From NCBI GenBank assembly GCA_050692555.1, contig JBOGVS010000053.1, forward strand, positions 1 to 14,073: a stretch of DNA of 14,073 nucleotides, given 5' to 3'. Within the stretch, counting starts at the first letter, position 1; each line of letters begins with the position of its first letter. This DNA is from DAITPV01 sp050692555. GTDB lineage: Bacteria; Actinomycetota; UBA4738; CALAEC01. The notes beneath the pieces were generated by a model. The model was given only the letters and a program-made list of their open reading frames with translations, was not told the origin of the DNA and searched no databases. This document shows, one piece after another, positions 1 to 6,181 of the stretch. The translations under genes and the position numbers were made by a program.

Positions 1-25
1 CGCAGGTGACGAAGTTGTAGGCCAT
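1..25 (-). CDS. 5' end of a probable IS1182-type transposase gene (partial)
   Basis: Read on the minus strand, an ATG at 25-23 opens MAYNFVTC before the window ends. A perfect GGAGG (36-32) lies six bases upstream, so this is a credible start codon. From memory of the family, many IS1182-type DDE transposases begin with MAYNF followed by a short polar stretch, and I know few other proteins that do. Only eight codons are visible, so no catalytic residue can be checked. If correct, the insertion-sequence end lies between about base 26 and the start of the RTX coding region; I could not identify a terminal inverted repeat. Ending exactly in a repeated element would also be typical of a contig edge. 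The family call rests on five or six residues and is tentative. Confidence 0.45.
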
Positions 26-128
26 CGGCTGCCTCCGCGCAGATAGGAGTGAGCTACACCGATGTCATTCTCCCAACGCCGCTACCGCGAGGCCAGCCCA
101 TCCAGGGGGTTTTCGCGACAGCCTCTCG

Positions 129-644
129 GTGGCCTTTTCGTACGTCGAGGTCCCGGGCCCCAGCCCAAGCCCGCCGCCGCCCGCACAACCCAGCCCGTCT
201 CCGTCCCCGATCCCTGCGGTGTCTCAGTGCTTCGGCCGGGCCCCCACGATCACCCCCGGGGCCGACATGCTCGCGGGGACACCCGGCGACGACGTGATCG
301 TGGGTCTGGGAGGCGACGACGAGATCCGGGGAGGAGGGGGCGACGATCGCATCTGCGGCGGGGACGGGAACGATCGTGTCTCGGCCGGTGATGGCGAGGA
401 CATGGTGGCCGGCGCGGCAGATGCCGACGAGCTCTTCGGTGGCGGCGGCTCCGATCGTCTCCTGGGCCTGGCCGGAACCGATCGCATCCGGGGCGAGTAT
501 GGGGACGACGCCATCTCCGGAGGTGACGGCGGGGACCGCCTCGACGGGGGACGCGGTTTCGACACCGCCGCCGGCGGGGAGGGGATCGATACCTGCTCCG
601 GCGAGGACCGGTCGGGCTGCGAACGGCCGAAGAAGAAGACCTAG
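129..644 (+). CDS. RTX/nonapeptide-repeat calcium-binding protein, possibly 5'-truncated
   Basis: The protein has 171 residues from a GTG start, the only usable start after the in-frame stop at 18-20. Residues 9-30 are a Pro/Ser-rich linker. Residues 50-157 are twelve consecutive in-phase nonapeptides of the GGxGxDxUx type. The tail ends in KKKT. In this repeat family the Gly/Asp turns stack into a parallel beta-roll that binds Ca2+, normally outside the cell. Four cysteines (C34, C76, C156, C164) may form disulfides. No signal peptide precedes the linker and no ribosome binding site precedes the GTG, although actinobacterial relatives are usually secreted. A probable transposase start lies about 100 bases upstream, so loss of the 5' end by insertion is plausible. 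Its stop shares the CTAG at 641-644 with the stop of the convergent oxidoreductase gene. The coding frame is secure; the start is not. Confidence 0.75.
   Translation: MAFSYVEVPGPSPSPPPPAQPSPSPSPIPAVSQCFGRAPTITPGADMLAGTPGDDVIVGLGGDDEIRGGGGDDRICGGDGNDRVSAGDGEDMVAGAADADELFGGGGSDRLLGLAGTDRIRGEYGDDAISGGDGGDRLDGGRGFDTAAGGEGIDTCSGEDRSGCERPKKKT
276..599 (+). repeat. Twelve tandem RTX nonapeptide units
   Basis: Twelve 27-base units encode nine-residue repeats with no insertion or slip: GTPGDDVIV, GLGGDDEIR, GGGGDDRIC, GGDGNDRVS, AGDGEDMVA, GAADADELF, GGGGSDRLL, GLAGTDRIR, GEYGDDAIS, GGDGGDRLD, GGRGFDTAA and GGEGIDTCS. The Gly and Asp positions are kept in nearly all units. Unit six (GAADADELF) is the most degenerate. 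The nucleotide sequences have diverged, so this is an old array under protein-level selection rather than a recent DNA expansion. Confidence 0.9.
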
Positions 645-1501
645 GCCGCCGCGTCGCGCACCGCGGGGATAACCTCACGGGCCAGGCGCTCCGCCTGCTC
701 CTCCTGATCCGCACCGACCGGCAGGAAGTTGAACGCGGTGAACCCGAGGCGCGTGAACTCCACCAGGCGTTCCGCGATCGCGTCCGGTGGTCCCGACACC
801 ACCAGCGGATCCGGCTCCCCGTCCACCCTGATGTCGAGGTTGTAGACACAGGTGATCTTCCCGGGGTCCCGCCCGGCTTCTTCCGCGGCCGCCAGGACGA
901 GGTCGCGCATCTTCGTGACCCGCTCCGGCGGCGCGAGCTCCAGGGTGGGGATCCATCCATCCGCCAGCCGGCCCGTCACCGCCAGGGCCCGGGGCCCGTA
1001 GGTGCCCAGCCAGATCGGGATGGGACGCTCCGGCTTGGGTTCCAGCTCGGCGCCCTCGGTCCGGTACAGGCGCCCATCGAACGAGAAGCTCCCCTCAGAC
1101 CACAGACCGCGGGCGATGCGAACTGCTTCCTCCATGCCATCGACCTTTTCCCGGGCGGATCGCTCCCCCAGCCCGAACGCACGGAACTCCTCGTCCGCGT
1201 ACCCCCCGCCCAGCCCGAGGATCAGTCGGCCGTCGGACAGGCGGTCGAGCGTCTCGGCCATCTTCGCCACCACCGCCGGATTCCGGTACGGCGTCGCCAG
1301 GACCCGGGTGGCCACCCGGATCCGCGTCGTTCGAGCGGCGATCCACGACAGCATTGTCCAGGTCTCGTTCGTCGGAGAACCACCGTGCAGGTGGTCGGAG
1401 GCCGAGACGAAGTCGAACCCCAGCTCCTCGGCCCTCCGGGCGAACGCCACCGGGTCGCTGCCCGGCCCGGCCGACGTCGACACGTTCACCCCGAACAGCA
1501 T
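641..1501 (-). CDS. LLM-class (luciferase-like) oxidoreductase, probably F420-dependent
   Basis: The protein has 286 residues from ATG 1501-1499 and starts MLFGVNVSTSA. A longer reading to 1576 exists but would overlap the upstream gene and adds unconserved sequence. Family features are a TIM-barrel-type fold with the N-terminal substrate/cofactor strand, the ASDHLHGG segment (about residues 33-40), the IRVATRVLATPYRNP segment, the LGLGGGYADEE loop and PIPIWLGTYGPRAL. These match the bacterial luciferase-like family in which many actinobacterial members use coenzyme F420 rather than FMN. The cofactor and substrate cannot be read from the sequence. The start codon overlaps the stop of the LysE-type gene by one base (TGATG), so the two are probably translationally coupled and share the promoter near 2136. 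Its stop overlaps that of the RTX gene. Confidence 0.85.
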   Translation of the reverse strand: MLFGVNVSTSAGPGSDPVAFARRAEELGFDFVSASDHLHGGSPTNETWTMLSWIAARTTRIRVATRVLATPYRNPAVVAKMAETLDRLSDGRLILGLGGGYADEEFRAFGLGERSAREKVDGMEEAVRIARGLWSEGSFSFDGRLYRTEGAELEPKPERPIPIWLGTYGPRALAVTGRLADGWIPTLELAPPERVTKMRDLVLAAAEEAGRDPGKITCVYNLDIRVDGEPDPLVVSGPPDAIAERLVEFTRLGFTAFNFLPVGADQEEQAERLAREVIPAVRDAAA

Positions 1502-2136
1502 CACGGCATCACTCCCCTGACCAGCAGCCACACACCCAGCCCGGCCAGCACGATCGCCAGGCCCCGCCGAACCCACATGCCGACCCGGTCCCCGGCCCGC
1601 CGGACGCTAAGACCGAGCAACACCACTGCGCCGTCCCCGATCGCCAGCCCGACGACCAGGGCGCCGGCCGCGAGCAGCGCGCTCCGGGTGCCTCCCCTCT
1701 GGGTGGCCGACGCGAACAGCGGTGAAGCGACCGCGCCGAGGAAGAGCCAGGCTCCGGGGTTGAGGATCACCGCCAGCGCGCCGCGGACGGCTGGAGGGAG
1801 CTGACGGCGTTCGGACGCCGCCTCGGTCGGCCGGCCGGCCGATCGGAACCCTTCGACGGCAAGCCACAGGAGCAGGGCCCCGCCAATCACGTTGAGGACG
1901 CGGAGCGTCACGCCGCTGGGAGGGGCCACGGAGAGCCCCAGCGCCAGCAGCACCAGGAGGAATCCGAAGGTGAGGTTGGCCCCCGCCAGGGCCCGAAGGC
2001 CGCGCGTGATCCCTCCCCGGATCGCCTCCGCCATGAGCACGGCCTGAACCGGCCCCGGAGCGCTGGCCAGCGCGATCCCCAGGCCCAGGCCGGCCAGGAC
2101 CGGCGAGGCACTCTCCGCCGTGCCTAGTGCTTGCAC
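1501..2136 (-). CDS. LysE-family exporter
   Basis: This is a 211-residue integral membrane protein with about six hydrophobic segments (roughly 12-35, 46-71, 78-97, 116-145, 152-177 and 189-208). The APGPVQAVLMAEAIRGG element (PGP at 27-29) and NPGAWLFLGAV (NPG at 126-128) are typical of LysE/RhtB transporters, which export amino acids or related small metabolites. A TTG start at 2142 is possible, but GTG at 2136 is preferred because it falls exactly at the predicted transcription start of the TTGCAT-18-TAGTAT promoter, giving a leaderless message. It is the first gene of a pair with the LLM oxidoreductase (TGATG overlap) and is divergent from marR. Operator-like palindromes cover its start codon and its -35 box, so control by the neighbouring MarR protein is likely. 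The substrate is unknown. Confidence 0.85.
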   Translation of the reverse strand: MQALGTAESASPVLAGLGLGIALASAPGPVQAVLMAEAIRGGITRGLRALAGANLTFGFLLVLLALGLSVAPPSGVTLRVLNVIGGALLLWLAVEGFRSAGRPTEAASERRQLPPAVRGALAVILNPGAWLFLGAVASPLFASATQRGGTRSALLAAGALVVGLAIGDGAVVLLGLSVRRAGDRVGMWVRRGLAIVLAGLGVWLLVRGVMP

Positions 2137-2142
2137 GCGCAA
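2131..2142. promoter_or_regulatory. Candidate MarR operator O1, over the lysE-type start
   Basis: TTGCACGCGCAA is an imperfect palindrome. Its reverse complement differs at one base from the second site at 2161-2172. It covers the predicted transcription start and the GTG codon of the exporter gene (2136). TTGC-N4-GCAA dyads are a common type of MarR-family binding site. That the adjacent MarR protein binds here is inferred from position. Confidence 0.6.
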
Positions 2143-2172
2143 ATACTACCATGGAGATTGTTGCGCATGCAA
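2143..2172 (-). promoter_or_regulatory. Promoter of the lysE-LLM operon
   Basis: On the minus strand, a -35 TTGCAT (2172-2167) is followed by an 18-base spacer and a -10 TAGTAT (2148-2143). Six bases later, position 2136 is the G of the GTG start codon, so the transcript is predicted to be leaderless. The -35 is one half of the palindrome at 2161-2172. Confidence 0.65.
2161..2172. promoter_or_regulatory. Candidate MarR operator O2, spanning both -35 boxes
   Basis: TTGCGCATGCAA is a near-palindrome that extends by one matched G/C pair to 2160-2173. Its left half is the -35 of the marR promoter and its right half, on the other strand, is the -35 of the exporter promoter. It lies 30 bases centre to centre from O1, close to three helical turns. 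A repressor bound here would block both promoters. Confidence 0.65.
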
Positions 2173-2190
2173 CTTCCTCCCTGGTATCCT
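2161..2190 (+). promoter_or_regulatory. Promoter of marR
   Basis: A -35 TTGCGC (2161-2166), an 18-base spacer and a -10 TATCCT (2185-2190) predict a transcription start at 2197, which is the G of the GTG start codon. No Shine-Dalgarno sequence is needed or seen. The arrangement mirrors the divergent exporter promoter base for base in spacing. Confidence 0.6.
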
Positions 2191-2196
2191 GGTGAG

Positions 2197-2652
2197 GTGG
2201 CGTCCACCAGGCTGAGCGACACGGAGATGCGGGCATGGCAAGCGCTTCTCCACGCTCACCACCAGGTCATCCGGAAGCTGGACGCGGAGCTTCGCGAGAC
2301 CCATGAGCTTCCGCTTGCCGCGTATGACGTCCTGCTCAGACTCGCTCGCGCCCCCGGCCGGGCTCTTCGCATGACCGACCTGGCGGACCGGGTGATGCTC
2401 TCCCCCAGCGGCATGACCCGGCTCATCGACCGGCTGGCAGCCAGAGGGCTGGTCGAACGGCAGGCGGATCTCCAGGACGCCCGAGTTGCCCTCGCCAGCC
2501 TCACCGACGAGGGGATGAGACTGCTCCGCAGCGCGGCGAGGACGCATCTGCGAGGGATCCGCGAGCACTTCACGGGGGCGCTCACCGAGGCCCAGCTCCG
2601 CAACATCGCCTCCGGTCTGGAAACCGTAGCCGGTCCACACGTCCCCCACTAG
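2197..2652 (+). CDS. MarR-family transcriptional regulator
   Basis: The protein has 151 residues from GTG 2197. It has helical dimerisation segments at both ends and a central winged helix-turn-helix: LRMTDLADRVMLSPSGMTRL (about residues 57-76) holds the recognition helices, and RQADLQDARVALASLTDEG forms the wing, where DARVAL replaces the usual DRRAV. The length is normal for the family. An upstream in-frame ATG (2167) and TTG (2131) exist but lie inside the operator and promoter, so they are rejected. MarR proteins bind palindromic operators as dimers and usually release them on binding small phenolic or oxidant ligands; many repress themselves and a divergent efflux or detoxification gene. 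This layout, with palindromes over both promoters, fits that model. The ligand is unknown. The methyltransferase remnant begins only four bases after its stop, suggesting a former operon. Confidence 0.9.
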   Translation: MASTRLSDTEMRAWQALLHAHHQVIRKLDAELRETHELPLAAYDVLLRLARAPGRALRMTDLADRVMLSPSGMTRLIDRLAARGLVERQADLQDARVALASLTDEGMRLLRSAARTHLRGIREHFTGALTEAQLRNIASGLETVAGPHVPH

Positions 2653-2656
2653 GCCG

Positions 2657-2885
2657 GTGGGTCGGACTGAATCGAGACCCGGCTCCGGACCGGTGGCCCC
2701 GGACGGGAGCCCGGTGGAGTTCTACCGGCGCCTCCCCGACCTGGGCGGGGCCGATCTCATCCATGCTGCCGTCCCGCCGGCCTGCGCGATCCTGGAGCTG
2801 GGCTGCGGCGCGGGACGGACCACCCACCGGCTGATCGCCCTCGGCCACCCCGTCACCGTGGTGGACAACTCCCCGGAGATGCTGG
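2657..2885 (+). pseudogene. Class I SAM-dependent methyltransferase, N-terminal remnant
   Basis: About 76 residues are readable from GTG 2657 (an alternative GTG at 2693 would start VAPDGSPVEFYRR). The stretch contains SAM-binding motif I, ILELGCGAGRTTHRL (about residues 45-59), and the acidic end of strand 2 in VTVVDNSPEML (D70). Immediately after EML the homology stops. The same DNA, read in another frame, becomes the N-terminal region of a glutamate dehydrogenase. The original reading frame stays open to 3430, but that part is a shadow of the dehydrogenase gene with no methyltransferase features. The later motifs and the substrate-binding part of a roughly 250-residue enzyme are missing, so the product should be inactive. 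It begins four bases after marR and was probably cotranscribed with it. Deletion, rearrangement or assembly chimera could explain it. Confidence 0.75.
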
Positions 2886-2897
2886 GCCGCCGAACAC

Positions 2898-4079
2898 GTG
2901 GGCCTCGACGACGAGATGCGGGCCGTCCTCCGGACGTCGTACCGAGAGCTCACGGTCCAGGTCCCGGTCCGGATGGACGACGGGAAGCTGACGGTGTTCA
3001 GCGGCTATCGGGTCCAGCACAACGCCGCCCGAGGCCCGTACAAGGGAGGCATCCGGTACCACCCCGACGCGGACCTCGAAGAGGTCCGGGCCCTGGCCGC
3101 CCTGATGACCTGGAAGACCGCCGTTCTCGACATCCCCTACGGGGGAGCGAAAGGCGGGGTGCAATGCGATCCGGCCGGGATGAGCGAGGAGGAGAAGGAG
3201 CGGCTCACCCGCCGGTTCACCGGCATGATCAGCTACGTGCTGGGGGCGAATCGGGACATCCCCGCGCCCGATGTGAACACCAACGCCCAGACCATGGCCT
3301 GGATGTTCGATGCGTACTCCTCCCGCTACGGCTACACCCCTGCCATCGTCACCGGGAAGCCCGTCGAGCTCGGGGGGTCGTACGGGCGAGAGGCGGCCAC
3401 CGGCCGGGGGGTGGTGTACTGCCTCGGTGAGGCGGCCCGCGATCTGGGGCTTGACCTCCGGGGCGCGACCGTTGCGGTCCAGGGATTCGGAAACGTGGGC
3501 TCGTGGACGGCCCGGCTGATCGGCGAGCTGGGGTGCCGGGTGGTGGCGGTCTCGGACGTGCGGGGCGGCGTCCACCGAGGCGAAGGCCTGGACGTCCAGG
3601 CCCTGGTCGATCGCACCGAGGAGACCGGCTCGGTGGTGGGGGCTCGGGACACTCAGCCGATCTCCAACGAGGACCTCCTGGAGCTCGACGTCGATGTGCT
3701 GATCCCGGCAGCCCTCGATCGGGTGATCACCGAGCGGAACGCCGAGCGGGTGAAGGCCCACACCATCGTGGAGGCTGCGAACTATCCCGTCGATCCGGCG
3801 GGCGACGACATCCTGAAGGACCGGGGCATCACCGTGATCCCAGACATCCTGGCCAACGCCGGAGGGGTGACGGTTTCCTATTTCGAATGGGTCCAGAACA
3901 TCCAGCAGTTCCGGTGGGAAGAAGACCAGGTCAACGCGGAGCTCGCGAAGAAGATGTCGATGGCTTGGAAGAACGTGCACTCCCGTTCGGTGGTGGATGG
4001 TGTTCCGCTCCGCCTGGCTGCGTACGCCATCGCGGTGTCGATGGTGGACCGCGCGGAACGTCTGCGCGGATACATCTAG
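2898..4079 (+). CDS. Glutamate dehydrogenase (Glu/Leu/Phe/Val family), N-terminally clipped
   Basis: From GTG 2898 the protein has 393 residues. It shows PYKGGIRYHP (47-56, substrate-carboxylate lysine K49), TWKTAVLDIPYGGAKGGV (71-88, catalytic lysine K85), the dinucleotide motif GFGNVG (196-201) and NAGGVTVSYFEW (320-331). S327 in the last motif matches the serine that, with the first lysine, contacts the glutamate side chain in hexameric enzymes, so glutamate is the likeliest substrate. The enzyme would interconvert glutamate and 2-oxoglutarate plus ammonia with NAD(P). Family-like residues AAEH are encoded in frame upstream of the GTG, and before them the frame enters the methyltransferase remnant. 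About 15-25 N-terminal residues and the native promoter therefore appear lost. No good ribosome binding site precedes 2898, so expression is doubtful although the catalytic core is intact. Confidence 0.88.
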   Translation: MGLDDEMRAVLRTSYRELTVQVPVRMDDGKLTVFSGYRVQHNAARGPYKGGIRYHPDADLEEVRALAALMTWKTAVLDIPYGGAKGGVQCDPAGMSEEEKERLTRRFTGMISYVLGANRDIPAPDVNTNAQTMAWMFDAYSSRYGYTPAIVTGKPVELGGSYGREAATGRGVVYCLGEAARDLGLDLRGATVAVQGFGNVGSWTARLIGELGCRVVAVSDVRGGVHRGEGLDVQALVDRTEETGSVVGARDTQPISNEDLLELDVDVLIPAALDRVITERNAERVKAHTIVEAANYPVDPAGDDILKDRGITVIPDILANAGGVTVSYFEWVQNIQQFRWEEDQVNAELAKKMSMAWKNVHSRSVVDGVPLRLAAYAIAVSMVDRAERLRGYI

Positions 4080-4083
4080 CTCC

Positions 4084-4097
4084 CCAGGGCGGCCTGG
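4084..4097. terminator. Weak hairpin between convergent genes
   Basis: CCAGG and CCTGG pair around a GCGG loop in the 18 bases between the stops of the glutamate dehydrogenase gene and the ABC permease gene. The stem is only five pairs and neither strand has a U-run. It could slow polymerase in both directions, but the support is positional only. Confidence 0.25.
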
Positions 4098-4900
4098 TCA
4101 GACTCCCAGGTCCCGGCGGTCGAAGGTCACCAGCGCCAGGCTGGTGAACGCGAACCCCAGGAGGAGGAAGAACGCCACGTGGGTCGGATCGATCCCGTTC
4201 ACCAGCGGCAGGGCCGCGTCGTAGTAATAGAACGGCGACAGGCCCTCGAACGTCTCCAATGCCGGAGCTATCGGGGCGAACGCCTTGACCACGTACGCGC
4301 CCACGGCCACACCGCTGGCGATCCCGGTGGCCCAGGACCGGCGGCCGGTGGCGCAGCCGATCCCCAGCGCCAGGGCACCGAAGGTGATCGCCAGCAGGAC
4401 GGCCATCACCACCGGCCTGCCCAAGGGCCCGGGCCCCACCCCCAGGTCGACCGATGAGCCCACGAGCACCAGGGATGCCCACAGGACGACGCCCAGGAGG
4501 GCCGTTGACACGACCATCGCGGCCAGCTTCTCCACGACGACCCGCCACCGGGCGATCGGGGTGGCCAGCACCAGCTCCAGGGTTCCGCGCTGCTCCTCAC
4601 CGGCCACGGTCCGGGCCCCGAAGCCGATGGAGAAGATCAGGAACAGGAGGGGGACCACCAGGGCGAACACCCTGCCGTTGAGGTACCCCTCGGGGGTGGC
4701 GATGTCCAGGGTCTCGAGGCCGATCAGGGCCCGCACCCCCGGCGGCAGCCCCTGACCAGCTCCCGGAGGTCGGCGGCGCTGTCCCGGACGCTTGGCCACG
4801 TGGACACGACGGCCGCCGTGAACATCACCACCCCCACTGACCACCCCAGCAGCGAGCGAGCCCGGTCCCGAAGCGTCTTGAGGAACACGTTACGAAGCAT
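4098..4900 (-). pseudogene. ABC-2 type permease with a one-base frameshift
   Basis: The gene starts at ATG 4900-4898 (MLRNVFLKTLRDRARSLLGW), overlapping the ATPase stop by 11 bases. After 50 codons it reaches a GGGG run (plus-strand CCCC, 4749-4752), where the correct frame is lost; the first frame ends at TGA 4726-4724. The second frame carries on the protein from LPPGVRALIGLETLDIATPE to TGA at 4100-4098. It includes the conserved GARTVAGEEQRGTLELVLAT segment and several membrane helices, and ends FDRRDLGV. Adding one G to the run restores an open reading frame of about 267 residues, a normal size with about six membrane segments. The protein would be the membrane half of an exporter with the adjacent ATPase. 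The slip may be a real inactivating mutation, or a sequencing or assembly error in a homopolymer. Both halves look well conserved, which favours a recent or artefactual event. Confidence 0.8.
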
Positions 4901-5777
4901 CGGCTCGTTCCCCGTAGTACGTCAGGAACACCTCTTCGAGATCCGGTTCTTCACTGACCACGTTGACCACCTCGAACCGGGCGGCCGTCTTCACCACCGC
5001 GTCGAGGTTTCCCGCCACCGTGAACCGGACCACCGAGTCCCGGACCGAGACGTCGCGGACTCCGGAGAGGTCCCGGAAGGCGTCGGGCGGCACGGGCCGG
5101 GCGAAGTGGATCTCCAGGTACCGCAGGGCCCTGGCCTTCAGCGCCGCGACTTCCTCCACGGCCACCACACGCCCCTCCCGGATGATGGCCACCCGGTTGC
5201 ACAGCCGCTCCACCTCGGGGAGAACGTGCGACGACAGGAACACGGTCCTGCCTTCCCGGGCCGCTTCGGAGATCAGCTCGTCGACCTCGTGCTGCATCAG
5301 GGGGTCCAGGCCGGTGAGCGGCTCGTCGAGGATCAGGAGGTCCGAGCGGTGCATGAACGCCTGGAGCAGCCCGATCTTCTGCTTGTTGCCCGAGGACAGG
5401 GTACGGATCCGGCGGGAGAGATCGGCGTCGAGCCGGCGAGCCAGGCTGATGACGTCGTCCCATCGCACGTCGTGTCGGAGGTGCGCGAGGTAGCGGAGGA
5501 GGTCCTGGCCCCGCATGTGCTCGTACAGCGCCAGCTCGCCCGGGAGATAGCCGACCCGCCGGTGGATCTCCAGGCTGCCGGACCGCGTGTCCAGGCCGAA
5601 GATCTCCGCCCGGCCTCGGGTGGGACGGATGAAGTCCATCAGCGTCCGGATCGTGGTGGTCTTCCCGGCACCGTTGGGACCGAGGAATCCGAAGATCTCT
5701 CCTTGATGGACCGTGAAATCGACGTCCTCGATCCCCCGGTGCTTACCGTAGAACTTGGTGAGCCCGGAGACCTCCAC
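4890..5777 (-). CDS. ABC transporter ATP-binding protein
   Basis: This 295-residue ATPase carries Walker A GPNGAGKTT (33-41), signature LSSGNKQK (127-134, in place of LSGGQ, as in many ABC-2 exporters), Walker B LLILDEP (147-153) and the switch histidine H184 in LSSHVLPEVE. The usual Q-loop glutamine is replaced in VGYLPGELALY (G80), a pattern seen in this subfamily. The C-terminal about 75 residues are an extension ending EEVFLTYYGERADAS. It should power the permease encoded next, whose ATG lies within its last codons. The start is GTG 5777; the in-frame sequence upstream (DGPPV) also looks family-like but offers no start codon. An ATG at 5794 overlapping the GerW stop would be correct only with one inserted base. 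The substrate is unknown; drug, lipid or peptide export are the usual roles. Confidence 0.9.
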   Translation of the reverse strand: MEVSGLTKFYGKHRGIEDVDFTVHQGEIFGFLGPNGAGKTTTIRTLMDFIRPTRGRAEIFGLDTRSGSLEIHRRVGYLPGELALYEHMRGQDLLRYLAHLRHDVRWDDVISLARRLDADLSRRIRTLSSGNKQKIGLLQAFMHRSDLLILDEPLTGLDPLMQHEVDELISEAAREGRTVFLSSHVLPEVERLCNRVAIIREGRVVAVEEVAALKARALRYLEIHFARPVPPDAFRDLSGVRDVSVRDSVVRFTVAGNLDAVVKTAARFEVVNVVSEEPDLEEVFLTYYGERADAS

Positions 5778-5790
5778 GACCGGCGGTCCG

Positions 5791-6138
5791 TCATGCGTCT
5801 CGGCTCTTGGCCCTGGCCTTGACCACCGCCCGGATCGTGAGCAGGGCCACGACCCCCAGGATCTGGGCGCCGAGCACGATCCGGTTGACGTCGATGGCCG
5901 GTTGCCACTCCACCTGGCCGCTGCGGATCACGTAGGCGCCCACCGGCCGGGCGGTCATGCCGAGTCCTCCTCCGGAGCCCTCCTGCCCTTCGGCCGCGGT
6001 GCCCACGCCGCCGCCGAAGCCGCCCCGGACCGAGGCCGCGGGGATCACCGTGACGCCGTCACGGGAGTACGGAGCCCCGAACACCCTCTGGACCGTGAGG
6101 GCCTCGCGTGCCTGGGAGAACACCTCGCGGATGTCCAT
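5791..6138 (-). CDS. GerW/YtfJ-family protein
   Basis: This 115-residue protein resembles the GerW (YtfJ) family: an N-terminal amphipathic stretch (MDIREVFSQAREALTVQRVF), GAPYSRDGVTVIPAASVRGG, a glycine-rich loop (about 39-60), a conserved MTARPVGAYVI strand and a hydrophobic helix (about 88-107) ending in a basic tail. In Bacillus the family member is a spore protein involved in germination, but related genes occur in many non-sporulating actinobacteria, where the role is not settled. The terminal helix and KARAKSR tail suggest attachment to the inner face of the membrane. A strong GGAGGTG ribosome binding site lies seven bases before ATG 6138. It is the first gene of the operon with the ABC ATPase (13-base gap) and permease, which hints at a membrane-linked role. 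Confidence 0.8.
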   Translation of the reverse strand: MDIREVFSQAREALTVQRVFGAPYSRDGVTVIPAASVRGGFGGGVGTAAEGQEGSGGGLGMTARPVGAYVIRSGQVEWQPAIDVNRIVLGAQILGVVALLTIRAVVKARAKSRDA

Positions 6139-6181
6139 ATCGTCACCTCCCTGCGGGCGTCGCTCCTGTCAGGCTACCTCC

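Noticed and set aside
62..391. Plus-strand ORF with ATG at 62, preceded by AGGAG
   Set aside because: It runs out of frame through the RTX repeats, its product is Arg-rich low complexity, and the RTX frame clearly carries the protein-level signal.
2131..2196. Longer marR start (TTG 2131 or ATG 2167)
   Set aside because: It would translate the operator and -35/-10 elements, and the added residues do not look like MarR N-termini. GTG 2197 coincides with the predicted transcription start.
2853..3980. 375-residue minus-strand ORF opposite the glutamate dehydrogenase gene
   Set aside because: Shadow of a strong real gene in GC-rich DNA; His/Pro/Gly-rich with no domain.
4800..5822. 340-residue plus-strand ORF opposite the ABC ATPase
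   Set aside because: Antisense shadow; the ATPase on the other strand has all its motifs.
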